Shown piece after piece: positions 1-11,753 of a stretch of DNA of 64,000 bases. This stretch comes from Rhea pennata. Its lineage: Eukaryota > Chordata > Aves > Rheiformes > Rheidae. The stretch lies in assembly GCF_028389875.1 (NCBI RefSeq), contig NC_084672.1, positions 4,377,501-4,441,500 on the forward strand, in the 5' to 3' direction. How positions within the stretch are numbered: position 1 is the stretch's first letter; each line of letters opens with the position of its first letter. The translations under genes were made by a program, and so were the position numbers. The notes under the pieces are model-generated. The model saw nothing but the letters and a program-made list of their open reading frames with translations. It had not been told where the DNA came from and searched no databases.

Positions 1-2740
1 CGTAAGATGGACATATGTTTCACTCCCCTTGCCAAAAGTTTTGTGAGGACTACGGTTAGGAAAGCATTCTGAAGATTAAAAGTGCCATTGAAATCCTGAG
101 GATTAGAGTTTGCATTTGGCTAGTAAAGGGGAAAGGCCTAATAGCTGAATTTGTAACAACAGAAATTTGTTAGCTTTAACTCCAAAGGTAGTGGTCATGC
201 CTGACTGGCTTTCAGACCGGTAGAAGTCGCTGAAGGTGCCTGGTGCTGGGAAGCAGCAGAGGGGCGCCCACGACTAATGAAATGCCTGCGTCTCACCGCA
301 GAAACTGAAGTTACGAGGTAGAGGTTAAATGAGAGAATTGAAGGATTGCTTTTTGGAATAGTTCACCGTGGAGCATACAGGCAAAGGACTAGTTCATCTT
401 AGTCTTAAATACCATAATCATTCCTGAAGTATTAATAGACAGTGACCAAATTATGATGTAAATTCAATATCTGAACATCTAAGTGCAAAGAAATAATGTT
501 GTAAACTAATGTGTTTACACAAATTGAAATAAGAATGATGAAAAAAATTTTATTAAAAAGCTATAATTCCAAAATACATTTAAAACTTTTAATTTAGCAT
601 CATTGCTATCTTCAAAATATTATGAGCAGGTCTTGGAGGGGCTGCATGGTTGGAAACACAGAGGTAAGCAACCTACCAGGATGACCTTAGTGGCAAAGTG
701 CAGCAGGGGATCTGAGCCACAGATTGTTCAGAATAGGGAAATTTAATCCTAGAAAAATACATTGGAGAATAAAGAAATTTTAAGAAAATAAGAAACACAA
801 ATTTGTTGAATACACCAAAGATAGGAAACCAATTCAATAAACAAATACTAGTGTGAGCAACTAAAGAAGATAATTACATTATTAAGAGTCTGTGTTGTCT
901 TTGACAACAGGCTTCAGTGATCCTACAACTCCACTTACCCAGAAATAAAGAGTGCACATCATGCAAATGCGTTTCTGCACTGGGTGGTCTGAAGCAAGGC
1001 TGCACCAACTCTGTTTGATGTGGTCTATTCATCTGAAAACTGTGGCCAGTTTTCATCAGGTCTTTCACTGATCCACACAGGAAGGAAAAGCTCCCTGTGC
1101 TCCAGCCCAGAACAAGGCTAGCCTTCTTGTATCTGATAGTTTTGAGAAGCAGCAGGGAATCCTTGTGATACTTCCCAAACAAAATGAGCACAGCTTTGCT
1201 GGGCTCCCCCCCTAGATTGAAGAGGTGGAGAGCTAGGCGAATCTATACGTTCTTTTGCCCCAGCTCCTTGTCTTACAGTCATCTGCATTGCATACATGTA
1301 GTTTGTACTTGGACTTCAGTCCTAGGGCTGCTCTCAGCAGAACAGCCCAAGCACAAACCAGAGAACAGTCCATCCTGTAGATCTCATCCTGTGAACCGGG
1401 TGCGTAGCCCTGCTGTGTTTCCGCTTTGCCCGTGTATACTATGTGCCTTTTGGAGTTCCCGTGGGTTCGGTGCAGCAGAGCTGTGGCATCTCTCCATTCA
1501 GTCTGTCAGAATACTTCACAAGTCCTTCTCCCCTCAGGATCTGAACAGCTTCCAACTTTGATGGCGCTTGTTTTTTGAGCCTCTTAAATGTTTGGCGTGC
1601 TATTTTTAATAACCACCACTTTGAGGCAATAGTGTTTCGCTAGAAGGACCTCCTGCGCTGCATTGACCTTGTTCGAAAACAACAGAGGACAGAAATCAGG
1701 ACCTTTTTAATACCATCCTGTGTTTTCCCCCACCTCCACCTCTTCCCCATTGTTTGCTTGTGTGTGGCTCTAGCAGCAATAGGAATCTTACCAAAGTCCT
1801 GCAACCCATTGTTTCTTTATTTTAAATACAAGATTCTTCTATTAACTCCAGCTGGTGCACCTCACTGTGCTCAATGTGTTTGCTTTATTAAAATTGAACA
1901 GCATGCAAGTAGGACATTGTAAATCACAAGTGACTGGGCCGGAGGAAGAGGAAGGGGGAGGCAGGGACTCCAATTGTATGACAACAAAGAAAGCATATAA
2001 ACAGGCTGGGCCTCCTGGCAAATAGAAGCCAAAACTCATGGAGTACAATTTGCAATTGCTCCCAGGAGAACAGATGAGTGCCAGACGGTTAGCAGGGATA
2101 GATGAGGCTGAATGCTTGAATACCTGATGTTTCCTACTGGAACAGAGCTTCTTCTCTAGAGGTCTGGGCATGCAGTAGGAGCTGCCTGCCTCTGCTGTAA
2201 TCCTTGGTTTTATCTTAACAGCAGTGGTCATCTTTTCCCAGGAAGAAGCCTTGGTAGAATTAGAAAGTCCTGGAGAGGGCTTTCAAATCAGGGCAGCCAG
2301 TTCTCCTGGGTCCCTCATGGAAAGGGAGCTGGAAGCTGTTAGTGCAGTATTTGGCAGTATACATTTTCCAGCTTTGCCTCTTGGTGGCTAATGGAGGGAA
2401 CTGCACCTCTGCTCCCTGGCATGGGCATCTGGAGAGACAGCCAGTGTAGGCGGACTCAGAGGATGAAATGACTTCAGACAGAAAGGCAGCAGCTCCCTTC
2501 CCTGTACTGTGACAGTTCCTCTGCTTACAGCACTCCCTGGAGCTGAGAAATCAGCATGGATAAATATAACAGCTGCAGGAAGGGATCCTGTCTGTAATGT
2601 GCCCCCGTTGTTGAGTCCCCAGCACCGTAGTTAGATGCCAGTCTACTTCAGCCCTGGCAGTGATTTTTATGGCCTACTTGCGTATGTGGTTTTTGAAACT
2701 ACTCTGGCTCGACCATGTCTCAGCTCCTTCTCTCTTCCAG
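1..2740 (+). other. ADAMTS17: ADAMTS17 intron (3' part)
   Basis: This is intronic sequence upstream of the penultimate ADAMTS17 exon. It ends in a good polypyrimidine tract and AG acceptor just before 2741. I searched both strands for a further thrombospondin repeat or spacer exon and found no cysteine-patterned reading frame with splice sites. The first 900 bases are AT-rich; the rest is mixed composition. No interspersed repeat is recognisable. The open frames here are short and carry no known motif. Confidence 0.75.
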
Positions 2741-2918
2741 TGCTCCTCAACTTGCGGGAAGGGCCTGCAGTCACGCGTGGTCCAGTGTATGCATAAAGTC
2801 ACGGGGCGCCACGGCAATGAGTGTCCTGTCCTGTCCAAGCCAGCAGCCTACAGGCAGTGCCACCAAGAGGTCTGCAATGAGAAGATAAATGTCAACACAA
2901 TTACCTCGCCCAGACTTG
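2741..2918 (+). CDS. ADAMTS17: ADAMTS17 penultimate coding exon (last thrombospondin type-1 repeat)
   Basis: This exon encodes most of a thrombospondin type-1 repeat of a secreted ADAMTS metalloprotease. The frame starts CSSTCGKG and has six cysteines in the order expected for the TSR core (CSS, STC, VQC, NEC, RQC, EVC). CSSTCGKG fits the C-x-x-S/T-C-x-x-G signature for O-fucosylation of TSRs. The exon is bounded by a CAG acceptor and a GTGAGT donor. It is 178 nt long, phase 0 at the start, and leaves one G to complete the first codon of the next exon. The tail [11 protein letters not shown] followed by the PLAC exon matches my recollection of ADAMTS17 rather than the related ADAMTS19. The protein acts in the extracellular matrix, and human ADAMTS17 mutations cause a Weill-Marchesani-like syndrome. 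The catalytic domain lies upstream, outside the window. Confidence 0.9.
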
Positions 2919-5672
2919 GTGAGTGAGGGGTGTTGGGGGGAAGGGGCCAACTACAACTCTTAAGAAAAGCACCAGGCACCAAAGCCCAGGATCCCAGCGT
3001 GCCCAGTGTGGTAACAGTGGGGCTTTAAAGCATTAAATTTCTGGCAGGGCCAGAAATTATAAGACCGCCCGCCAGTAAGAGTAGAGTAAAGGTCTAATGT
3101 GGATGGGTCCTCTCATCCATCAGTCCCAGCCTCAGGCTTCCACCAAGCTGGAGTGCTCACCGATAGAGAGACCAGCGAGACCAGCAGGAGCAGACAAGTG
3201 GGTGATTGATAGATTGATCGTGGAGGTGAGGGAGCTGACAGAAATATTCTTCTCACTCACAAATGTCTTCGTGCTCTGCTTTCACTGTGATGAGTGTAAA
3301 GTATTATATTTCGTTCATCTGTGCCCTAAGGAAAGTGCATGACCTTGATAAGTAGAGCACCACTGCTTTTTCTGAAAGGGTTATTCCTTTTCTTTTGTTG
3401 CCACAAGAATGTGCTTTGATGATTTAATTTTTCCCTGGGAGGTAAGAGAGCATTCAATCTTACTCTGACCCCTTTGAGTTTCTGCCACCATCCTTCACCT
3501 CGCTCTCTCTGCGTCCCCTGTGTATGTGGTCAATTTGAGCATACAGTGATAAGCTATTTGTTTCCCAAAACACCTTCACACTGCATTTAAAAAAATGGTT
3601 CTAGGTAAGAATGCTTCTGTTAATATAACATTGGGGGAATCCATGACCTTCCACGTCATATTTGCTCAGTTTATAAGAGGATAAAAATACTCTTTTTTCA
3701 GATTTAGCCTTTTGTGTTCAGTCACAGCAAGAACCAAATCAGCTTCTTTAGGTTTCACACATCATAACCAGTAAGTTTAAGCTGAATTAAGCCATCTGCT
3801 ACACTGACACAGCTTCACTGGTGCTTCCGATTGCTTTCAGTACAAGAAGCTGGTTTGCAAATAATTCTGCAGAGAGCTTACTGGAAAGAACAGCCCGCAC
3901 GCTCTCACCAGTGCTAGACTTGCAGACTAAGAGGACAGACAAAAAAGCAGAGCTGCTGCATAACTGAGAATCACCTCTAACTTTTCAGAGTTAAATACTA
4001 CTTAAACTAGGACTGGACTTGAAGCTTCTGACATGATTTTTTTTTCCAAAGTCAATAATACTTTTCACAACTGTTTAGAAGAATATGGGGAGTTTTCTTC
4101 TTGCACATGCAGTCAAACAGAGAAGCTTCTAAACTCTTTGTTTAAGAACATGAGAGAGTACTTCCCAGACATTTTAGCACTAAGAGCATAGTGGAGGGAA
4201 AACTTTTCATTTGGGAAGTAAGCCTTTGATACACTGATGAGACAAGAAATCCATCCTAATTCACATTTTAGGACAAAGCAATAAAAAGCTCACGTGTTTA
4301 GAAGACTGGGGAGGCTCAAGTCCCTGCTGAAAGTAATCTGCAAGTAATTTTGGATGCTTTTGTTTTTAAACCAGACTTGGAATCACCAGGGCCAGAAACA
4401 ATGATATTTGATATTAGCAGAAAGATATATCATTGAGTATTTTCCTCTTCCTGCATATAAACAAATTCTCATTGGATTATCTTTGAATAGAAATTTCTGT
4501 TCTCTGCAATAGCAGCCTCATGAAAAAATGATATGGGAAAAAACCTCCAGGGGTCTACAAAACTTGTGTTCCCTTTTCCCTGTTCCAGAATGTTTTTCAT
4601 CCAGGGTAACATTTTCAGAAATCTCTAACTGTGCAGTTCACCTCACCTGACTTTCACATCTGTGCCCAGTGAAGACAGTGAAGACATATTCAGGTGGATT
4701 TAGTCAGCCCCTCGAATACCTGACTCATGTATGTCCTAGAAATGCTTATCTTACTCACTGCCTGTAAGAGACCTTGCACCTATGGTTTATGGCAAACACC
4801 TAACTTTTAAACAAGTGAAACATGTTAGAGGCCTGGTCTTACTTGTGGCTTGGTGCCCTCTGTTTTATGAAGTCTCTCATCTCAGATTCTTAAGGTGAGT
4901 CTCGGATGGTTAGTGAGATTTACCTGGCTGTATCCCGTCTCTTGCACGTTGCACCCGCTAGGAGCCCAAAGGATGTGGGGAGCTGCAGTTCTTAGGCTCT
5001 CAAAGAGCCGCTCCACCGCGGGCGCGCTCGCAGAAACTGCTCCCCGTGTTCGAGGTGATCACTTCCACTTGCTTTCAACATTTTTTCTCCCAGTCAAATT
5101 TTTAAAATTCTTTTCACGTTCCTTTTTTCTGGGACAGTGCAACTTCACTGTGTCAGATTCTTTTTTGCCTTTTATCCAGTAAAATGAAGCTGCAGTGATA
5201 CACACTCCTATCAGTTCCTGCTGCCGTATTTTTCTTGTGCTTTGCACTGAGACTCCAGGCTACAGTATGAAGGCCTCTCCTGTTCTCATCCATCAGGGTG
5301 AGGAACAAGGACTTAGGATGCTGGTGGGTCAGCACCCTCTGATGTGCTTTAATTATTTCCTTTTTCCCATCCTCAAAAACCGTAATAACTCATTTAGAGC
5401 ATTTACCAATTAACAGAGCATTCATGAGAGTGCTACATAAAATTTATAAATCATACATCATAAAAATCATTCAGTAAGTATATGCATTTTTACCAAGTGT
5501 AAATTTTGTTATCTGTGTTACTGTTTTATAGAGCCACATGTGACACTTTCCATCTTGCCAGTGTTGATGGCGAAATCAACCCTTTTTTCCCTGGTAGGCA
5601 GTGATTTTGATCACATCTGCAGTGCTGTTCTCTGGCTAATCTATTAGTTTTTCCCTTTTTCCTTGTCCAAAG
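2919..5672 (+). other. ADAMTS17: ADAMTS17 last intron
   Basis: This 2.75 kb intron starts with GTGAGTG and ends with TTGTCCAAAG before the PLAC exon. It contains no recognisable gene or interspersed repeat. A small CpG-rich island-like patch lies around 5005-5040, inside otherwise AT-leaning sequence. Nothing else stands out. Confidence 0.8.
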
Positions 5673-5824
5673 CTGCTCTCACGTACAAGTGTACAGGCGA
5701 CCAGTGGACAGTGTACTGCAGGGTGATCCGGGAGAAGAATCTGTGCCAAGACATGCGGTGGTATCAGCGCTGTTGCCAGACTTGCAGAGACTTTTATGCA
5801 AACAAGATGCAGCAGAAGAGTTAA
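5673..5824 (+). CDS. ADAMTS17: ADAMTS17 terminal coding exon (PLAC domain and stop)
   Basis: The exon begins with CT, which joins the G left by the previous exon to give Ala, then runs for 49 codons to a TAA at 5822-5824. It encodes a complete PLAC (protease and lacunin) module with six cysteines (KCT, VYC, NLC, RCC, QTC), the usual C-terminal domain of several ADAMTS proteins. The segment [20 protein letters not shown] is, from memory, almost identical to human ADAMTS17. The extreme C-terminus after DFYANKM is QQKS, shorter than and different from the proline-rich end I recall in the human protein. The domain is disulfide-bonded and extracellular. Confidence in identity is high because both exons, their order and the downstream neighbours all agree. 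Confidence 0.92.
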
Positions 5825-8392
5825 TGAACCTGTGCTACTTCTTAGGGTATTTCAGCTATTTGTATGTAAATCACGAACTAGTAGGTCTGAGTACTGGAAC
5901 TTAATGAGTTACTACAACGTGGTGGATTCCAAAGCTTACCTAATAAGACTTGAAACTAATTCTACAGACTGGATACCAAAGTAATCCACTCATCCACCTT
6001 AAAAAAAAACACGCAGAAAAGAGTCATCTCAAGGAGCCAATCATTTTATCGTGTTTTGACATCCTTACTTTTTTCATTAACGCTTTTTACTTTAATATAT
6101 TAAATTACCAGCCACTGGATGGCTTGCTACCGTTAAAGAAAAGGACAAGAGTTGCAAAGTGATTACATTGACCAAGGTTATCGGTACCTCAATGGAGGAA
6201 GGCCTCTGGCAAAATAATTCAGCAAAGGTAGAGACATTGCTTAATCTTTCAGTCTTGGCTTTCATCTGATGTTTTTAATTCCCAACAGTTATCCTGCTGT
6301 GGAGTGGACTTGGAGGGACACACATAAGTGAAAGGCCTAATTTAAAGAGGGGATTTGCTATAAAAGCTTGTGAAAACTGATAGCAGAGGCTGGACATCTC
6401 TGAAATTCCTGCAGAAAGCTCGGTGCAATAGTATCCAACATTCCACGTCATATTTTCTAAAGTAGCTGATAGGGACGGTTCTTTCTAATTTGGAAAAAAA
6501 CATCCTGTCTTTCTCTCTCATCTTCCTAGAAAAATATCCATTTTCTTTTATGAAGCCTATTTTTTCACTGAGCTTAATGAAATGGAAGCTTGTTAACAGT
6601 AGTAGACAGTTATTTTTAAGCGAAAACCATTTGCATGAGATGGGAGAAGCCAGAAATCATTTCATCCAGTAGTTCACAGGGAGATTGATTGGTTTCATCT
6701 CTGCTCTCCTGTTTCTAGAAGTCAATCTGATAAGGAGACTGAATGTTATTTTTAAGAGGACTATGAAACTGATACAGAAACAGGACTTGGAAAGCCTTTG
6801 TATGAAGGCTGAACTGGAGAGCAAAACAGGTGTTTCCCATCTCTCAGTTCTCATATCCATCTGAGATTACATAGCCTTTTGAGTCAAAAGCAGCGATTGA
6901 TATAAGACATTCAAGGTGAAATCTTGGGCTTGTTGAAGCCATAAGGCTAAGACTCCTGTTGCCTTCAGCAGAGGTTTTGCTTGCTGTATTTTAATGCTTC
7001 CTATCTCCTTTTTGTGGTGCTATCAGATTGGTGCTATCAGAGCACTTATAAAAGTGCTACATATACAATATTCTCTTCCATGTGTCTGCACTTTAAACCA
7101 GACTCTCTCTGAGACGTGAGACTTGAAATAGGAGCTCTACGCAGGGCAGAGTTTGTCCCCTACATCAGCCCTACAGATCAATGTCTCTCTATCATATCTT
7201 GCTCTAACACGTATCATTTCCCTTGCCAGGCTCCAAGGCCAGTTGTGCAGTGGTTAAGTTACAGCCTGCTCTTCATGATATGAACAGAGCCTTTTGCATG
7301 AATCGCAGCTTTGTACTCGCTCTAAAACTGGTTGTTACTGTTTTAGTCTTTGGAGAGGAGCGCAGGACTCAGCCCGGCTCCTGCCCCAGCCCCTGGGTCA
7401 GGCTGCAATGCAACTCACGCCTGTCCTCAAGTTGTCTTTGTTGCTGTTTTTTCTTTTTTTCGGCGTAGGGAGAGAGAAAGATTCTTAGTTCCTAGCATAT
7501 TTTGAAAGCAACTTCTTTCTTAATGCAAACTTTTCAATATCCAGGACCTCCCTGGAAAAACTCACTAGCATTTTATTAAGGGCTATATGTTTCAAGCATG
7601 GAGATCTGATCTTCAGCAGCAAAGTCATACTGTGTGGGCATCACATTTGCATCTGTGCTTATTAGCACAAATGAGCATGTGTGCACACAAGTGCTGGCCT
7701 GTATGCACAAAGGCACATTTGTACACAGCTTTCTTTCAAATGCCTGTCTCAGACAGATCTGCTTTCCCATGCCCCAGATGATTTTCTCCATCAGGGAAAT
7801 GATTCGCACTTGGTTTTTGTTATACTGAATGCTCTTTTAGCATCTTAAAGTCAGGATTGAAGCTCTTTCTCCTGTTATTCCCACCCTGTAGTCCGAATGA
7901 GAGATGATACTGGTGAGTGGTTGTGTAGTCCCTTAGGAAGTGATCAGTGAAAAGGATGCTGGCAGTGGTGACAGGGAAATTTTTGGTAAAACCACAGTGA
8001 TACCCAGTTAGGCAAATTAATAAGAAGACGAGCTGCTAACGAGAAAGTGCCAGAGAAATCAGACATAGCCCTGCGGACCTGCTTTGTACTCGAATTTACT
8101 AGGGGTGGTTTTCCTCCTTGCCTGGTGCTGTGCCCTGCAGGCGCACAGCGCTTGACGGCTCTCGGCTCTCCGCTCTCCACTCTCGCAGTGGTTTGGCAGA
8201 GCAGAGGCTCCTTCCCTCCTTCCTTAGGTTTGGAGCTCACTGTTGTTTTCCTTCCATTGGGCGATGTTTGCCCATGGAGCTGCCTGGCCAGGTGAAACGC
8301 TACCCCCTTGCTGATCACTTCTGGCATTGCTAGCATTTAGATTGGGCTGTTGAAGGGTTTGCCACCAGGCTTTTCTGTTACCTTGGAAGAAT

Positions 8393-8398
8393 AATAAA
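8393..8398 (+). promoter_or_regulatory. Candidate proximal poly(A) signal of ADAMTS17
   Basis: AATAAA about 2.57 kb after the stop codon, with T-rich sequence downstream. It could give a short 3'UTR isoform that excludes the hairpin at 8477-8514. Confidence 0.35.
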
Positions 8399-8476
8399 TA
8401 TTTTTATTATTAATAGGAATCAAAGGTTTTTTTAAATAACAAAGGGTTATTATTTTTCCTTCTGGTGCTGGTCTGG

Positions 8477-8514
8477 CACCCTCCCTAGGCAGTAGGTGGC
8501 CACCTAGGAGGGTG
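8477..8514. repeat. Imperfect inverted repeat (hairpin) in the ADAMTS17 3'UTR
   Basis: The outer arms CACCCTCCCTAGG and CCTAGGAGGGTG pair with one bulged C. The interior contains a perfect 14-bp palindrome, TAGGTGGCCACCTA, at 8493-8506. The RNA could fold into a stable GC-rich stem. Its function is unknown. Confidence 0.75.
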
Positions 8515-8561
8515 TGTAGAAGAGGGAAAATTTTAATTCTTATTTTTCCCTAATCATTCAG

Positions 8562-8640
8562 TACTGGCTGCTGTCCAAAACAGGATACTAGGTTAGTTAG
8601 ACCTATGGCTTGTCCTGGTATGGTAGGTCCTGAACTTCAA
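8562..8640 (+). mobile_element. Probable ancient CR1/L3-like LINE 3' tail relic
   Basis: The run around ACAGGATACTAGGTTAGTTAG, then a diverged stretch reading roughly 'ggtatggtaggtcctgaacttc', resembles the 3' end of old CR1 elements common in turtles and crocodilians (ACAGGATACTGGGCTAGATGG...CCAGTATGGC as I remember it). The copy is well diverged and is the only part recognised, so the family assignment is from memory. Confidence 0.45.
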
Positions 8641-8872
8641 AGGACATCTGGGTCCAAGTTCTGGGTGCTATCTAAGGAGACATGAATTTATACTTTCGGT
8701 TATCTGAGCACTGAATACCACCTCACTTGCTCTCACAGTCCACAGACTAGCATGCATCAGCTTCTTAATCAGAAACCACCATTAATTAAAAACCGATGGC
8801 ACAACACAGCTCCATTTTATTACATTCTCTTACTTCATCTAGGGACAACCCTCCCATTTTATAACGGCCAGA

Positions 8873-8887
8873 CCCCCCCCCCCCCCC
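8873..8887. repeat. C15 homopolymer
   Basis: Fifteen consecutive C followed by an A-rich run. It lies in the presumed ADAMTS17 3'UTR and its exact length may be unreliable in the assembly. Confidence 0.9.
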
Positions 8888-9501
8888 AAAAAAATAATAA
8901 TTCTGTTCCATACTCCTGCACTTCTGTTTTGTATCATTTTATAGGAGCTTTTCTATGAATTTACAGCTATGTTCTGCCCTCAGTTACTACATACTGGTAA
9001 AAAGAAAGACGTTTGTTTCAGTGTATCTATGACAATACTTTTTTTTAGTTATTGTTCGTAAGAGAGTGACACTCTTTTGATTACAGTGGTGGTATTTCCA
9101 TATTGTAAACAATACTCTGTACTGTTACTAAAGTACTGTACATTTCTAGTTGCACAATTGTGTTATTGAGTGTAGATTCTCACTATCTCATGTATGGTGC
9201 TATTTTTTTTGTTGGTGGAGAAGAATCTTAGCAGTTGATTATTGCTTGATATTTTATTATAATACAGGGATATATCCTCCATGGCAATAATATCATTTAA
9301 ATTTTTCATTACAGAGTGAAATGTATATATTTTTCCATTAGTTAATTTGCATATGTACTGTATTCATGGTAATTTTCTTTTTGGTGCTGGTTATAAATAG
9401 AAAAGATAAAAACAGTCGAACTGAATGGAACCAGTTGTAAATGAAAACCAAAAAAATGAGAAGAGGATCATTCCATTTTGAAAAGATTGAGTATGTTGAA
9501 T

Positions 9502-9507
9502 AATAAA
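9502..9507 (+). promoter_or_regulatory. Candidate main poly(A) signal of ADAMTS17
   Basis: AATAAA followed at once by a T-rich element (ATTTATTTTTTCC) and then an A-rich stretch at 9551-9559. Together with the preceding AT-rich block this is the best-looking 3' end for ADAMTS17 in the window. Confidence 0.5.
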
Positions 9508-9530
9508 TTTATTTTTTCCATAACAACTTC

Positions 9531-11720
9531 AATAAGGTTTCTGAACTTGGGAAAAAAAAAAACACAAAGCAAACCAAACAGCTAGCTGTGAATATTAAGA
9601 AAAAGGAGTGAAACTGTAAGTAGTACATTATGCATCTGTCTAATACCGGTCTGAGGCTAGGATTCAGATAAGTCTAGGCGAGCCATTTGACAGCTGTCGT
9701 AGGCGTAAAAGGTCATTTGTCAGCAAAATTGTGGCATCTCGGCGTTCCCGGTGTGCTAACAAATCAAGAAGTATGGGTCTGGTCGCAGTGTGGCTGCAAA
9801 GTCAGGCACGGGGAATGTTAACACTGATGAATGCCAAGTGAGTTCTGCGGTCAGTGACACAACAGCCAAAAGGCCTGGCTGGAAAAAACGAGCAAGGCTC
9901 CGTTTGGGGTGTCTCTGTGCGTGTCTGCGCAGGCTGCTGCGAAGTTAAAGCTTATGTGCCTGCAGGGAGGCACATTTTGCAAGTGCGTTTCGGAGTTGCC
10001 TTCAATGTGTTTTGGAGCTGAGATGAAGCAGCAGCTTTGCTGTGTGCTTAATGGTAGCTGCTGCACGGGCACAACCTGATGATGAAGGCTGGCGAGAATG
10101 TGGAAATTTTTATTGGAGTGAAATTATCCCATCCATTGAAAAGGGGTCTACATAACCTAGCTGTGCACTTCCCTGGTGTGAAATAAACACTTACTTCAAT
10201 ATGAAGTGTTCTGGATGCATTTGTTGTAGGGACTAGTTAGAAACTTTGTACAGCTTAGTTCCTCCATCAGCCTGCTGAAAGTGCACCTTTACAGGTAGCT
10301 GCACGCAGATGTGCTTGTAGGATCCCCTCCCATCCTGTCTTAAAAAAAAGGGCAATCTTTCTTACCCATTCAAACTCAATGCTTGTCGAGAGGTCTCTTC
10401 CTGGAGATGGGAACAGCACCTTTCTAAAGCAGCCTTATAAGCAAGCACTAGCTCTATAGTTGGTGCGAGAGTCCTGCTACCAAAATGATTTCCAGAAATG
10501 GAGTTTATATTAAAAAATAGAGCTCATTTACTGATCTTGCACTGACTTTTTGGTAATGGCGCAGCACTGATAGGCTTCCTAGTTTTCAGAGGTAACCTAG
10601 GAGGTGCCAGCCCAGCTGCCATCATGAATGTGACTTAGCAGCAGCAAAATGCTAGAAACTCCGTCCAGGTGTTGCTATATGTTAACACATGATTGTGATT
10701 GTATAGTGCCTGGAGTCAACATACGATTGCAATTGTTGACCTGTTTAAACAATAGAACATTGCTCTAAGCATTGGAAAGCCAAAAGGCATTACATTTAGC
10801 TGGGATATGGCAGGGAGTGGGAGGGGTGTAGTGAATGCTGTCATGCATTTGGCTTGAAATGTTCCTAGTATTTGCCAATATCTCTTCCATAAATCCAGTA
10901 GGCTTATGTATTTAGCTTGCCTATTTTGCATTTTAGACGTTTCATCCAAATTCATTAAAGGCAGGTGGAGTCAGATGGCTGTTGCTCCAGTGTAAAAGTA
11001 TCAAGAGGAAAGTATAATCTTTTCTCAGCTGTGTGGAGCTCAGTTCTCCCTCCTCCAATTCCACCTGCTTCCCTCACTTGCTTGCAAGTCCTGGGGCGCA
11101 CAGTCAGCCTTAGCTGTCTCCTGAGTTCCCTCAGCAAGCTGGTGTGACGCTGTCTTCTCTGGAAGGTAATTAATTATTTTCCAAAGAGCTCAATATGGAG
11201 CACCTTCCCCCAGTGTCAGTCCTGTGCACTACCCAGACCGTTACTGACTGAGGACCTCCTTGGTGGAGTGAAAACTGCATGTCGTTCTACTTTTCCCCAA
11301 CATCACATGGTCCACTGGAAAAGGCATATTTTTTTTCTTACTGAAGAACATTGGTACAAACACCAGTACAATATGGAATCTCAGGCAAAGAAGAACCATA
11401 CCAGTCTGCATTTCAATAGGTTCACGCTTCAATGGACTAAGGAAAGGAGCCCCAGGAACTTGCTCACCAGCAAGAATCACTTATGGTCATCTTGCTGTGT
11501 GAAGATCGTGCACCTGGTAACAGGCAGGCTGTGGGAATGATCCTTGACAGTATTTCTTCTTCAAGCACTTGGAGCTGTGCTGAACATGCTTGGTGGTGCT
11601 TCTCCATACAACGTGCACTTCAGGAACCTTCAGTTCATCTTGATTTGAAGGCAGGTCAGTAGGAAGAGAGTAGTGCCTCAAATGTTAATGATGCCCTGAG
11701 GCCAGTTATTTTTATTGTCT

Positions 11721-11753
<33 letters not shown>

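Larger units (their letters stand above)
5825..9530 (+). other. ADAMTS17: ADAMTS17 3' untranslated region (approximate)
   Basis: AT-rich non-coding sequence follows the stop codon. Two AATAAA signals are plausible ends (8393-8398 and 9502-9507). The second is followed by a T-rich stretch and comes after 500 bases of uniformly AT-rich sequence that reads like a terminal 3'UTR. A third AATAAA at 10182-10187 is also possible. The end is therefore inferred, not seen. The region also holds a hairpin and a probable old LINE tail, listed separately. No reading frame here shows a recognisable domain. Confidence 0.5.

Noticed and set aside
7654-7669. Palindrome TGTGCTTATTAGCACA
   Set aside because: Six-base arms with a 4-base loop are expected by chance many times in 64 kb.
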